The position numbers and the translations under genes are program-made. Positions 1 through 8,332 of a stretch of 64,000 nucleotides of DNA are shown piece after piece (the stretch's first letter is position 1; each line of letters begins with the position of its first letter). Below the pieces are notes generated by a model, which saw nothing but the letters and a program-made list of their open reading frames with translations, was not told the origin of the DNA and did no database searches. Location: contig NZ_VZDQ01000023.1 in the NCBI RefSeq assembly GCF_009602435.1, forward strand, positions 1-64,000, given 5' to 3'. This DNA comes from Sediminibacillus terrae (GTDB taxonomy: Bacteria; Bacillota; Bacilli; Bacillales; Amphibacillaceae).

Positions 1-48
1 TTATTATACAGGAGGCTTTTCCTTTTTCTATTTATAGTGGCCCTGCAT

Positions 49-114
49 TCCGCAAAGGGCGGCTCTTTCCTCCGCAATGACTGGCTCAAAACTCCGCATA
101 AGTGGCTCATTTTC
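49..114. repeat. Three exact-period 22-nt tandem units, possible transposon end
   Basis: Three consecutive 22-nt units begin at 49, 71 and 93. Each starts TCCGCA and has GGCTC near positions 12-17, with variable bases between. A half-unit (GTGGCCCTGCAT) lies just before the first. Arrays of transposase-binding repeats with about two helical turns per unit are known at the ends of some transposons, including IS21-type and Tn7-type elements. No transposase gene is visible here, so any element would extend to the left of the window or has decayed. Confidence 0.5.
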
Positions 115-646
115 ACTGCAATAATCATTGAGTTCGAAAAGTAGCTTCGGCAGAACATTTCTTATCCCGTGGGACGAGTGAGGCATTGTTCTGTAAAGAA
201 GGCTGTGCCGGGTTTAAATGAACACGTTCTAAGGCAAACCAAATCCTGCCATACCCACTTTGACTTGGCTTTGAAAACGAAGCGACTTTTTCCTTATGCA
301 GCAGGAAGATACTTCCATCCGAGGAGTGAAATTTTGATGTGGCAATAGTAGGATTTATTTGAGATAGGTCTAGGGATATGGAAACAGCAAGTTTATGAAT
401 AAAGAAGCAGTTTTAGACGAACAGGGAATTGTACGCTTGGTGCCCTTGAGAGGGGCATTAATATTAAAGAAGAATCATACAAAAAACTGCCATTAAATCG
501 TCTTTCAGGCGATTTTTTTTATATCTATGAAATAAAATGGGCTTATTCTATTAAAAAAAGATGGTTTTTATAGCTAAGATAGCAATACAAGGGTGATTTT
601 CCGGTTATCGGTGTATCAATTCCCGGAATCTTTATGTCACTTATCA
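115..646. other. Gene-free stretch
   Basis: No reading frame with a ribosome binding site or recognisable protein similarity is seen on either strand. A weak hairpin followed by a T-run sits near 495-520 and may be a terminator for something lost. The rest looks like decayed intergenic DNA. Confidence 0.5.
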
Positions 647-676
647 TTGACATGCAACTAAATGGTTGCTTATACT
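647..676 (+). promoter_or_regulatory. Sigma-A promoter with operator-like inverted repeat in the spacer
   Basis: TTGACA (647-652) and TATACT (671-676) are separated by 18 bp. The spacer holds the inverted repeat GCAAC-N6-GTTGC (654-669). An operator between the -35 and -10 boxes fits autorepression by the ArsR-family protein encoded directly downstream. The expected transcription start, about 7 nt after the -10 box, falls on or next to the ATG at 683. Confidence 0.65.
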
Positions 677-682
677 GGATAT

Positions 683-961
683 ATGAATGGAGATAAAGAT
701 GCTATATTCAAAGCACTGGCTGATTCGACTCGCCGGCTGATTTTAGACGAACTTACAGAAAAAAACGGTCTGACGTTGTATGAACTTACCACACGGCTGA
801 TCATGAGGCATGAGCTTTCCATTTCGCGACAAGCGATAGCAAAGCACCTTTCTCTACTGGAAGATGCAGGGCTCGTCCACTCCAAAAGAAAGGGGAAATA
901 TCGGGTACTTTTATTCGACAACGAACCACTTAAAAACTTGCTGAATGGATGGATAGAATAG
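683..961 (+). CDS. ArsR-family winged-helix transcriptional regulator
   Basis: A 92-residue protein beginning MNGDKDAIFKALADSTRRLI, the classic N-terminus of the ArsR/SdpR group. It contains a winged helix with the recognition helix around 'SRQAIAKHLSLLEDAGLV'. No cysteine metal-binding motif is visible, so it probably senses something other than a metal or acts as an autorepressor. An upstream in-frame ATG at 662 lies inside the promoter and cannot be used by a transcript from that promoter, so I chose 683. No ribosome binding site precedes 683, and a leaderless mRNA is possible. The VOC gene 52 bp downstream may be co-transcribed. Family assignment is firm; the target is unknown. Confidence 0.85.
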   Translation: MNGDKDAIFKALADSTRRLILDELTEKNGLTLYELTTRLIMRHELSISRQAIAKHLSLLEDAGLVHSKRKGKYRVLLFDNEPLKNLLNGWIE

Positions 962-1013
962 TGTGTGTTGTTAAAGCGGTATTGTCGGTACTGCGTTCAA
1001 AGGAGGAAAAAAG

Positions 1014-1397
1014 ATGAAAATCATTGTAACTAGTATTTTCGTAGAGGACCAGGACAAGGCGTTGGAGTTTTATGCAGATACGTTGGGATTCGTTAAGAAA
1101 CATGATGTCCCCGCCGGAGAACATAGATGGATAACGCTTGTTTCTCCCGAAGAGCAGGGGGGCACCGAGTTGTTGCTCGAGCCTAATGAACACCCTGCCG
1201 CCAAAGAGTACCAGCAGAAGCTATTTGCTGACGGAATCCCAGTGACCATGTTCGGTGTTCAAGACATTGATGCAGAGTACAAACGGTTAACTGAAAAAGG
1301 CGTGAAGTTCACGATGGAGCCGACAAAAATAGGTGATGTCACGTTAGCTGTTTTCGACGATACTTGCGGCAACCTTATTCAGATAATGCAAATGTAA
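1014..1397 (+). CDS. VOC-family (glyoxalase/bleomycin-resistance fold) protein
   Basis: A 127-residue protein preceded by a strong AAAGGAGG site. The N-terminus (MKIIVTSIFVEDQDKALEFY) and the C-terminal 'FDDTCGNLIQIMQM' strand are typical of vicinal-oxygen-chelate domains of the glyoxalase/dioxygenase superfamily, which bind a metal with two beta-alpha-beta-beta-beta modules. ArsR regulator plus VOC protein is a common Bacillus pairing, often with an unknown small-molecule substrate. A rho-independent terminator follows at 1463-1496. Substrate cannot be assigned. Confidence 0.85.
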   Translation: MKIIVTSIFVEDQDKALEFYADTLGFVKKHDVPAGEHRWITLVSPEEQGGTELLLEPNEHPAAKEYQQKLFADGIPVTMFGVQDIDAEYKRLTEKGVKFTMEPTKIGDVTLAVFDDTCGNLIQIMQM

Positions 1398-1462
1398 CGT
1401 TATGTTTTTTGTATAGAAAGATTGGTATCTATGGTGAAGGTAAGATTATCAATTTGAAAATA

Positions 1463-1496
1463 GGGCGTTTCTCCAAGAAGGAGATCGCCTTTTTTT
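1463..1496 (+). terminator. Rho-independent terminator after the VOC gene
   Basis: A GGCG..CTCC / GGAG..CGCC stem with a 4-nt loop is followed by a run of seven T. It ends the ArsR-VOC transcript. Confidence 0.7.
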
Positions 1497-1559
1497 ATGG
1501 AAATTATGACACAAAGGGTCATACCATGTGTGTATATGCACAAAAAGGAGATGAAGGTA

Positions 1560-2468
1560 GTGGGGGAATTCTTCAGTAAACATTTTACGCTTGAGAAAGT
1601 AAGTCGGAATGTATTTGCAGCCGTAGCCAAGGAAGGTGGCGGTTCAGTAGCCAATGCAGGGTTTGTGGATCTGGGTGGTAACGTACTGGTATTTGATACG
1701 TTTAACACACAACAAGCCGCGGAGGATTTAAAGAGGATGGCTGAAAACATAACCAACCAACCCGTAACCTGGGTGATCAATAGTCACTGGCACGGTGATC
1801 ATGTACGAGGGAACCAGGTATATAAGGGAAGTAATATTATTTCGAGTGACATTACCTATTCAATAATGAAAGAGAAACATCCTTCCAGAATAGTGGAGCA
1901 GAAAAATGATAGAAAAGGGTTATCAACCTATATTGAATCGTTGGTCAACAAACAAGATAATGGTCTAGATAAGCAGATAAACTTTTTACGTGAGCTGGAA
2001 AAATCATTGCCCGGTTTGGAATTGGTCTTGCCCAATCAAACGTTTCATGGACAACTAACCTTTTAGGGCGAGAAATGCAGTGCAAAGCTGTTTTCGCCAG
2101 GTGGGGGTCACTCCTTTTGCGATGCCATACTGCATATTCCGGAAGAAAAGGTGATTTTCATGGGCGATTTATTATTCGTTCAATGTCACCCGACTTTTTT
2201 TGAAGAGTCCGATCTGGATAACTGGGTAGAAATTCTGGAACAGGTAAAGAAAATGGACAATGTGTCTATTGCCATACCGGGGCATGGTCAAGTAGGAACA
2301 AAAAGGGACTTGTCAAAGCTTGTTGACTACATAAATGGGATCAGTAAGAAAGTGAGGGAAATTGATAGCATAGCAGAAACGGAAATGCCGGCTAGCTACA
2401 GAGATTGGCAGTCACCAGAGATTTATCGACAAAATGTAAAAATGGCGCATGCATTATTAAATGATTGA
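1560..2468 (+). pseudogene. Metallo-beta-lactamase-fold hydrolase interrupted by an in-frame TAG
   Basis: The frame begins at GTG 1560, about 9 nt after AAGGAG, and runs to 2468 except for a TAG at 2064-2066. Both halves are in the same frame. The first half has the HWHGDH metal motif in a 'INSHWHGDH' context. The second has 'GGGHSFCDA', the GDLLF aspartate and a late 'IPGHGQVG' histidine, so every zinc ligand of an MBL-fold hydrolase survives. The only visible lesion is the one nonsense codon, which suggests a recent mutation or a base-call error. A downstream ATG at 2151 could make only a fragment lacking the HxHxDH site. If intact it would be about 302 residues, similar to BcII/YqjP-like MBL proteins. 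Activity class is not determinable. Confidence 0.75.
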
Positions 2469-2501
2469 TCATAACGTCACACGCGCATAAAGGAGATAGT
2501 A

Positions 2502-2612
2502 ATGAACGTTTTACTGTTTTTCATTGGCCCGGCAGTTGTAGCTATTGTTTGGAGTGCCATCTTGTCGACAAAATATAAGAATAGGGAAAAATCGATAAAG
2601 GATTCGTGCTGA
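2502..2612 (+). CDS. 36-residue single-pass membrane peptide
   Basis: A small frame with an excellent AAGGAG site 7 nt before the ATG. The peptide is one hydrophobic helix (residues about 3-23) followed by a short basic tail. Its end overlaps the next small membrane gene by 7 nt, which suggests translational coupling. No family recognised. Confidence 0.55.
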   Translation: MNVLLFFIGPAVVAIVWSAILSTKYKNREKSIKDSC

Positions 2613-2818
2613 ACTATCACAAATTAACTTATCGAAGAAAGTGGATCCGCTCTGTTTGGGGAGTACCGATCGTCGTTTTTGTGTATCTTGTTCTATATTG
2701 GCTTGGAAGTTTGGATTCGAAGGAATACACCATTCTCGGAATATTATTTGGTGTGCTCGTCGCAGCAGACATCATTTATAACTATAGGAAATGGAGAAAA
2801 TATGAAAGAGGGGCATAG
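2606..2818 (+). CDS. Small two-helix membrane protein
   Basis: A 70-residue protein from a GTG start that overlaps the end of the preceding small gene (GTGCTGA) and has AAAGGA just upstream. There are two predicted membrane helices (about 16-32 and 42-56) flanked by basic residues, ending 'NYRKWRKYERGA'. The pair looks like a small membrane operon. Function unknown. Confidence 0.6.
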   Translation: MLNYHKLTYRRKWIRSVWGVPIVVFVYLVLYWLGSLDSKEYTILGILFGVLVAADIIYNYRKWRKYERGA

Positions 2819-3183
2819 CGTTTTTACGGCCGCCGCCGAATGTGACAGCTGGGATGCAGGAATGAGTTTTTCTTTCCCTTCCGGGTGTGCTTTTTGTTTT
2901 CTTTAGCCTGTTCACCCCCCGTCAGGACGATTTTCATCGATCGGGAAAATCAGCGTGTGTCCTTATGTTTGTGGATGGGGGATTCGGCATCGTTACTGGT
3001 TATATAAGTGCGTTTGGACGGTTTTTAAAGATAACGTGGGAAGGAAAAAACGGAGTCTTTTCACATGGAATAAAAATTAACCAGGACGACAAAAGAGGGT
3101 CTGACCCCTTTTTTCTATTTTGCCCACTGGAAACCAAACATGCTATAGTAGAAGTGATAATTTTCTGAAAAAAGGGGGTTGCC
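2819..3183. other. Gene-free stretch with a GGGTCTGACCC palindrome and a promoter
   Basis: No convincing gene is present. A GGGTCTGACCC palindrome flanked by A- and T-runs at 3091-3116 looks like a bidirectional terminator and resembles the GGGACTGACCCC repeat family found elsewhere in the window. A promoter for the PRD activator is proposed at 3120-3149: TTGCCC, 18 bp, then an extended TGCTATAGT -10 box. Confidence 0.5.
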
Positions 3184-5106
3184 ATGAAAGGACGCTGGCA
3201 GGAATTGATTGAGGTTTTTAGGACTGCGAATGAACCGATAACAAGTGCCGAGCTGTCGGCCAGTCTGCAGATCAGTCCGAAAACCGTCCGCAATGAAATC
3301 AAAGCGTTGAACCGACTTCTATCCCGGCAAAACATGTCTATCGTGTCCCAGCGGGGGAAAGGCTATCACTTGGAGGTAAAGGACGAAGCTTCTTTTCAGC
3401 AATTTTTTCAGGAATACACCAAAACGGATAACAAAATGCCTCCTGACGATCCGCAAGCCAGGACGTTATATGTTATGGAGAAATTATTATTCCATTCTGA
3501 TTATGTGAAAATGGAAGAATTGGCGGATGAACTGTATATCAGCCGGTCTACTTTGCAAAATGACTTGAAGCAACTCCGGTCGATTTTGGAAGCCTATCAG
3601 TTGGAGATCGATCAACGTCCAGGCTATGGTATCAAGGTAATCGGCAAGGAAACAAACATACGTTTTTGCATTTCAGAGTATTTATTCAACCAAAAGCTCT
3701 CATTTATCGAAGCCGCTGGAAATTGGCGGGATATTTTGCCGCCGGAAGACTTGGATTGCATCCGGACGGCCATTTTATCCAGCTTGCGCAAGCACAGTAT
3801 GATGATTTCCGACATCGGTCTGCAGAATTTAATAACACACCTTGCTATATCTTGTAAGCGTATTCAAAAAGAGAATCAGGTGGAAGTGACTGAAACGCAG
3901 CGGGAGGAAATGCGCTCCCTGACAGAGTTTGATGTCGCAAGGGAAATTATCGAATCGGTGGAAAACGGCTTGAATGTTGACTTTCCGGAAGATGAAACGA
4001 TATATCTAACCCTTCATTTACAGGGAACCAAGCGGAGTAAACCGGATTTGATGATAACAGGAGAAGCCACTGCCGCCGACCCCGAATTATATCGGCTGGT
4101 AAAGCAGATGGTGAAAAAGATTGACATGCTTTATTCATTCGCGCTTGCAGGTGATGAAGAGCTTTTGCGGCATTTATGCCTCCACTTAAGGCCCGCAATC
4201 AATCGTCACAGGCACCAAATGAATATTAGGAATCCAATGCTTGAAGAAATTAAAAAGAATTATCCGCTCTCATTCGAGGCTGCACTGGCTGCTGCCGATG
4301 AGCTGCAAACCTATATTGGTGTCAGGGTCGACGAGCATGAGGTCGGTTATTTGGCGCTCCATTTGGAAGCTGCCCAAGAGCGGGCGAAAAGAAGGATTTC
4401 CCGGACGCCCAGGTGTTTGATTGTCTGTGCAACCGGACTTGGCAGCGCCCAGTTGCTGTTGTATAAATTGGAGGATCATTTCGGCAGCGACTTGGAAATT
4501 GTCGGTACGACGGAATATTACAGCTTGGATGATCAAATGCTGGGGGATATCGATTTTGTGATAACGACCATTCCGATTGAACAGCGATTGTCTGTTCCTG
4601 TGGTCCTCATCCGGACCATCCTCGGCGATAACGATGTGAACAAAATCCGCAATATGTTGGTGAATGAGAAAAGACTTGCCGAACGTTATATGGTCGAAGA
4701 ATACACATTCCTGCACTACAACTTCTCTTCCCCTGAAGAAGTGATCCGCTTTTTGTGTGGGCGGCTTGCAGCTAAAGGCAAGATTGGCGAAGGGTATGTC
4801 GAATCGGTATTGGAGCGGGAAAGCTATGCACCGACCAGCTTTGGGAACTTGGTAGCCATTCCCCATCCGCTTGAGCCGATGACCGATCAGACTTTCTGGT
4901 CGATTGTAACGTTGAACAAGCCGATTGAATGGGCCGGCAAACTGGTGCAAATCGTTTTCTTGCTAAATATCGACAAAGAAAAAAAGCAGGAAGTGAAGCC
5001 AATGTTTCAGGCTTTGGTCAAACTCGTCGATAATGAAAAGCTGCTGCTTCAGCTTTTAGAGTGTCCCAGCTACAAAGAGTTTCTGCAAACAATAAAAAAG
5101 TTGTGA
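3184..5106 (+). CDS. PRD-containing transcriptional activator (LicR/CelR-type) with PTS IIB and IIA domains
   Basis: A 640-residue regulator. Order: N-terminal HTH_11-type winged helix (about 5-60), second Mga-like HTH (about 80-165), two PTS regulation domains (about 170-285 and 290-400, each with conserved His such as 'LHLQGTKR' and 'LALHLEAAQ'), a PTS IIB-like domain with Cys415 in 'LIVCATGLGSAQ', and a PTS IIA-like domain with His561 in 'VAIPHPLEP'. In LicR-type activators HPr phosphorylates PRD histidines to activate, while the substrate-specific EII phosphorylates others to inhibit. The start has GGGGG at 5 nt. Terminator at 5110-5139. It sits directly before a full disaccharide PTS operon that it almost certainly controls. 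Confidence 0.9.
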   Translation: MKGRWQELIEVFRTANEPITSAELSASLQISPKTVRNEIKALNRLLSRQNMSIVSQRGKGYHLEVKDEASFQQFFQEYTKTDNKMPPDDPQARTLYVMEKLLFHSDYVKMEELADELYISRSTLQNDLKQLRSILEAYQLEIDQRPGYGIKVIGKETNIRFCISEYLFNQKLSFIEAAGNWRDILPPEDLDCIRTAILSSLRKHSMMISDIGLQNLITHLAISCKRIQKENQVEVTETQREEMRSLTEFDVAREIIESVENGLNVDFPEDETIYLTLHLQGTKRSKPDLMITGEATAADPELYRLVKQMVKKIDMLYSFALAGDEELLRHLCLHLRPAINRHRHQMNIRNPMLEEIKKNYPLSFEAALAAADELQTYIGVRVDEHEVGYLALHLEAAQERAKRRISRTPRCLIVCATGLGSAQLLLYKLEDHFGSDLEIVGTTEYYSLDDQMLGDIDFVITTIPIEQRLSVPVVLIRTILGDNDVNKIRNMLVNEKRLAERYMVEEYTFLHYNFSSPEEVIRFLCGRLAAKGKIGEGYVESVLERESYAPTSFGNLVAIPHPLEPMTDQTFWSIVTLNKPIEWAGKLVQIVFLLNIDKEKKQEVKPMFQALVKLVDNEKLLLQLLECPSYKEFLQTIKKL

Positions 5107-5109
5107 AAC

Positions 5110-5139
5110 GCAAAGGAACTGATTTCCTTTGCTTTTTTT
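5110..5139 (+). terminator. Terminator after the PRD activator
   Basis: GCAAAGGAA and TTTCCTTTGC arms form a stem followed by seven T. It separates the regulator transcript from the PTS operon. Confidence 0.85.
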
Positions 5140-5161
5140 ATTCTTCTAGTCACAAGTAACT

Positions 5162-5239
5162 TTTTGCCGTTGCCAATGGCAAAAGTCTCTCTCCAAGTGG
5201 ATGGGCCATGGTTGTAGAATGACAGTAAGCAACGTTGCT
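5162..5239 (+). promoter_or_regulatory. PTS operon control region with two palindromes around a -10 box
   Basis: A TTTTGCC-N9-GGCAAAA inverted repeat (5162-5184, core TTGCCAATGGCAA at 5170-5182) lies upstream of a likely -10 box TAGAAT (5215-5220). No good -35 is visible, as expected for an activator-dependent promoter. Downstream of the -10 is a perfect 12-bp palindrome AGCAACGTTGCT (5228-5239). I infer that the first is the binding site of the PRD activator and the second an operator for a repressor. It matches the cre consensus poorly. Confidence 0.55.
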
Positions 5240-5257
5240 ACTGAAAGGATGAGCACA

Positions 5258-6571
5258 ATGAAAATCACTGTGATTGGAGGAGGATCCTCGTACACCCCAG
5301 AGCTTTTGGAAGGAATAATCGGGGAGCAGGGCCTGCTTGGAGTCTCAGAAATATGGCTGGTCGATGTCCCCCAAGGGCAAGAGAAGCTATCGATAATGGA
5401 AAAGCTGGCAGGGCGGATGATCAGAAAAGCCGGCTTGCCAATAAAACTGACCGCTACACTCGATAGGCGGGCAGCGATCAAGGATGCTTCTTATGTGATC
5501 ACCCAAATACGTGTCGGTCAGTTGGAAATGCGGCGGAGCGATGAATACATTTCACTCAAACACAGAGTGATCGGTCAGGAGACCACCGGGGCAGGCGGCT
5601 TCATGAAAGCTTTGCGCACGATACCAGTCCTTTTGGATATTTGCCGGGATATCGAGGAGCTTGCACCGGATGCTTGGCTGCTCAACTTCACCAATCCGGC
5701 CGGACTAGTCACCGAAGCCATTTTAAAACACAGCAATGTCAAAGTGGTCGGCTTATGCAACAATCCTATCAATTATTACAAAAAGTTCTCTCAAACCTAC
5801 AATGTGGACATGGAGGATATCAGTCTTACCTTCGTCGGCATCAATCATCTTATCTGGATCACTGAATTACATGTGAAGGGGGAATCGCGGATAGAAGATA
5901 TTCTGACAGGTGTGTCAGACAGCTATGAGGCACGGAATATCCCGTCTTTTGGCTGGGATCTTGATTTTCTCCAGTCCCTGCGAGCCATCCCCTGCGGTTA
6001 CCACAAGTATTATTATCAAACGGATCGGCTCCTGGAGCAGCAGTTGGAACAATACCGCCAAAACGAGACAAGAGCAGACCAAGTACGGAAAGTGGAAAAG
6101 CAGTTGTTCGATCTGTACCAGGACCCTTCGCTTGATGAAAAACCGCAGGCGTTGGAGCAGCGGGGAGGCGCCTATTACTCGGAAGCGGCAGTCAGGCTGA
6201 TGACTTCGCTTCACGCGGATTCGAGAGATATCCATACGCTGAATGTCCGGAATGATGGGGCGATTTCCTGCCTGCCGGAGGATGCCTGTATCGAAGTGAA
6301 TTGTGTGGTGGAAAGTCATCGTGTGACACCACTCCAAGTCGGCTATGTGCCACCGCAGATCAGAGGGTTGCTGCAAGTGGTCAAGGCTTATGAGGAATTG
6401 ACGGTGGAAGCTGCAGTAACAGGAGATAAAGGGGTTGCACTCCAGGCGCTCACGCTGCACCCACTGATTCCGTCGGCAGGGAAAGCGAAGGCTGTTCTGG
6501 AAGAAATGCTGGAAGCAAACCGACACTACTTACCTTCATTTTACCAAGACAGACAGGGGGTTAATCAATGA
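5258..6571 (+). CDS. GH4 family 6-phospho-beta-glycosidase (LicH/ChbF-like)
   Basis: A 437-residue cytoplasmic enzyme that cleaves the phosphorylated disaccharide delivered by the PTS using NAD+ and a divalent metal. The N-terminus 'KITVIGGGSSYTPELLEG' is the GH4 Rossmann signature. Cys167 in 'GLCNNP' and His197 in 'GINHLIW' match the metal-binding Cys and His of GH4 enzymes. The ATG at 5258 is placed 8 nt after GAAAGG; the ATG at 5249 is too close to it. The stop overlaps the start of the IIB gene (ATGA). In chb operons the equivalent ChbF acts on mono-deacetylated chitobiose-6-phosphate; in lic operons LicH acts on cellobiose-6-phosphate. The ChbG homologue downstream favours the chitobiose-like role. 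Confidence 0.9.
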   Translation: MKITVIGGGSSYTPELLEGIIGEQGLLGVSEIWLVDVPQGQEKLSIMEKLAGRMIRKAGLPIKLTATLDRRAAIKDASYVITQIRVGQLEMRRSDEYISLKHRVIGQETTGAGGFMKALRTIPVLLDICRDIEELAPDAWLLNFTNPAGLVTEAILKHSNVKVVGLCNNPINYYKKFSQTYNVDMEDISLTFVGINHLIWITELHVKGESRIEDILTGVSDSYEARNIPSFGWDLDFLQSLRAIPCGYHKYYYQTDRLLEQQLEQYRQNETRADQVRKVEKQLFDLYQDPSLDEKPQALEQRGGAYYSEAAVRLMTSLHADSRDIHTLNVRNDGAISCLPEDACIEVNCVVESHRVTPLQVGYVPPQIRGLLQVVKAYEELTVEAAVTGDKGVALQALTLHPLIPSAGKAKAVLEEMLEANRHYLPSFYQDRQGVNQ

Positions 6572-6879
6572 AAATAGCATTGTTATGCGCACTAGGGATG
6601 AGCACGAGCCTGCTGGTGGACCGGATGAAAAAGGCGGCGGCCGACCGGTCGATCGAAGTAGAGGTCGACGCTTATTCTGTCGATGATATGGATGAACAAC
6701 TAAAAACAGCCGACGTCATTCTGCTTGGTCCGCAAATCCGCTATAAACAAAACGAGTTGTTCCAGAAAGCAGAGCAAGCAGACACCCCTATTGCCATCAT
6801 CGATATGAAGGCTTACGGCATAAGGGATGGAAAGAAGGTGCTCGACCAGGCACTCGAACTTGCGAATAGTGAGCGGTGA
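6568..6879 (+). CDS. PTS system EIIB, lactose/cellobiose (chitobiose) family
   Basis: A 103-residue EIIB. The phospho-accepting Cys7 lies in 'LLCALGMSTSLL', the P-loop of the Lac/Cel family. It passes phosphate from EIIA to the sugar bound by EIIC. It overlaps the GH4 gene by 4 nt. A 141-nt gap without a clear terminator separates it from the IIC gene. Confidence 0.92.
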   Translation: MKIALLCALGMSTSLLVDRMKKAAADRSIEVEVDAYSVDDMDEQLKTADVILLGPQIRYKQNELFQKAEQADTPIAIIDMKAYGIRDGKKVLDQALELANSER

Positions 6880-7020
6880 CGAAGATTCTCCACTTTACTT
6901 TTGCGGATTTTTAAGGTGTTCACCATGATTGGCCGCGCTGTCCGATCTGTTTTACAGGGTGGGAAGCGGGGCGTCCCCCAAGACTGAAAGGATATCAATC
7001 CATTTTAGGGAGGAAATGAG

Positions 7021-8319
7021 ATGGACCGTTTTAATGCATTTATGGAACGTTACTTTATGCCGGTTGCCGGCAAAATGGCGGAACAACGTCATTTGAAAGC
7101 GATTCGGGATGGAATCATCGCGGTAATGCCTTTGTTGATCATCGGCAGTATTTTTCTCATCATCAGTTCTCCACCGGTTCCTTCGTGGTCGGATTTCATG
7201 TCGCCATATGCACCGGTTTTGAATATTCCGGTCAACGCTACATTCGGCTTGTTGGGGCTGATTGCGGTATTTTCGATTGCGTATAATCTGGCAGTCAGCT
7301 ACGAGATGGATGGTTTATCTGCAGGTGTGCTTGCCATCGCCGCATTTTTTGTGGCGACCCCGTTATCTGAAGACGGAAACATTCCGCTCAATCTGATGGG
7401 AAGCGAAGGGCTGTTCATCGCCATCGTACTGGCGATTTTAACCGTCGAAATTTATCGTTTTTTTGAAAAAAGGAACATCGTCATCCGTATGCCGGACAGT
7501 GTTCCGCCTTCTGTTTGGCGTGCGTTCACCGCACTCATTCCTGGAGCTGCAATCATTGCAATTGTCTGGGGTATCGATTTGCTATTGAAGGCCGCATTTG
7601 ATTTATCGCTTCATGGAGTTGTCGGCGCCGTCTTGCGCGAACCACTGCAAATGGCTGGAGGCAGTCTATGGGGAGCCATCATCGCCATCATCCTGATTCA
7701 CTTATTGTGGTCTTTCGGTATTCACGGCATCTCGGTTGTTGCCAGTGTCATGGCTCCGATTTGGTATAGTTTGACAGAAGAAAATGTGGCGGCACACCAA
7801 GCCGGGGAAGAACTGCCGAACATCATCGGCCAGCCATTTATGGCGATTTGGTGGGCGGTCGGTGGATCTGGTATGGCGTTTGCCTTGACGCTTTTGTTTG
7901 TCTGGCGGGCACGTTCCAAGCATTTAAAAGGATTGGGGAGAGGTTCAATCGGTGCCAGCCTTTTCAATATCAGTGAACCCGTTATTTTTGGAGCACCGGT
8001 GGTAATGAATCCGCTCTTGTTCATTCCGTTTATCCTGGCGCCGCTGGCAGTCGGAATTGTTACGTATTTTTCCATGTCACTAGGTTTGGTAGGAAAGCCT
8101 TATGTGATTGTCCCTTGGACGACGCCACCGCCGATTTCAGGAATTCTCACGACCGGGGACTGGCGCGGGGGCGTCCTGATGCTTTTCAATATCCTGATGG
8201 CAATGGTTATCTATTATCCTTTCTTCCGCCTGTATGACAAGCAGCTGCTGGCTGAAGAGCAAAACGAGGAAGCGAGCAATGACGGGAACAATACAACCCC
8301 GGCTGCGAAACAAGGGTGA
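7021..8319 (+). CDS. PTS system EIIC, cellobiose/chitobiose permease
   Basis: A 432-residue integral membrane permease with about ten hydrophobic segments and the family N-terminus 'MDRFNAFMERYFMPVAGKMAEQRHL'. Central 'SLFNISEPVIFGAPVVMNPLLFIPF' is the conserved EIIC loop of the Lac/Cel family involved in sugar binding. The ribosome binding site is GGGAGGAAATGAG. It imports a beta-linked disaccharide with concomitant phosphorylation. The polar C-tail (EEQNEEASNDGNN) is dispensable-looking. Confidence 0.92.
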   Translation: MDRFNAFMERYFMPVAGKMAEQRHLKAIRDGIIAVMPLLIIGSIFLIISSPPVPSWSDFMSPYAPVLNIPVNATFGLLGLIAVFSIAYNLAVSYEMDGLSAGVLAIAAFFVATPLSEDGNIPLNLMGSEGLFIAIVLAILTVEIYRFFEKRNIVIRMPDSVPPSVWRAFTALIPGAAIIAIVWGIDLLLKAAFDLSLHGVVGAVLREPLQMAGGSLWGAIIAIILIHLLWSFGIHGISVVASVMAPIWYSLTEENVAAHQAGEELPNIIGQPFMAIWWAVGGSGMAFALTLLFVWRARSKHLKGLGRGSIGASLFNISEPVIFGAPVVMNPLLFIPFILAPLAVGIVTYFSMSLGLVGKPYVIVPWTTPPPISGILTTGDWRGGVLMLFNILMAMVIYYPFFRLYDKQLLAEEQNEEASNDGNNTTPAAKQG

Positions 8320-8332
8320 GGAGTTTTTTACC

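Noticed and set aside
2064-2066. Programmed amber read-through (for example pyrrolysine) in the metallo-beta-lactamase-fold gene
   Set aside because: No pyrrolysine machinery or structured downstream element is visible, and the family does not use such a residue; a mutation or error is simpler.
2887-3168. A 93-codon frame between the small membrane genes and the PRD activator
   Set aside because: No ribosome binding site, no similarity, and it runs across a palindromic terminator-like element and the promoter of the next gene.
5227-5240. cre site at the PTS operon promoter
   Set aside because: AGCAACGTTGCT shares only the central CG and two other positions with the CcpA consensus, too poor to call.
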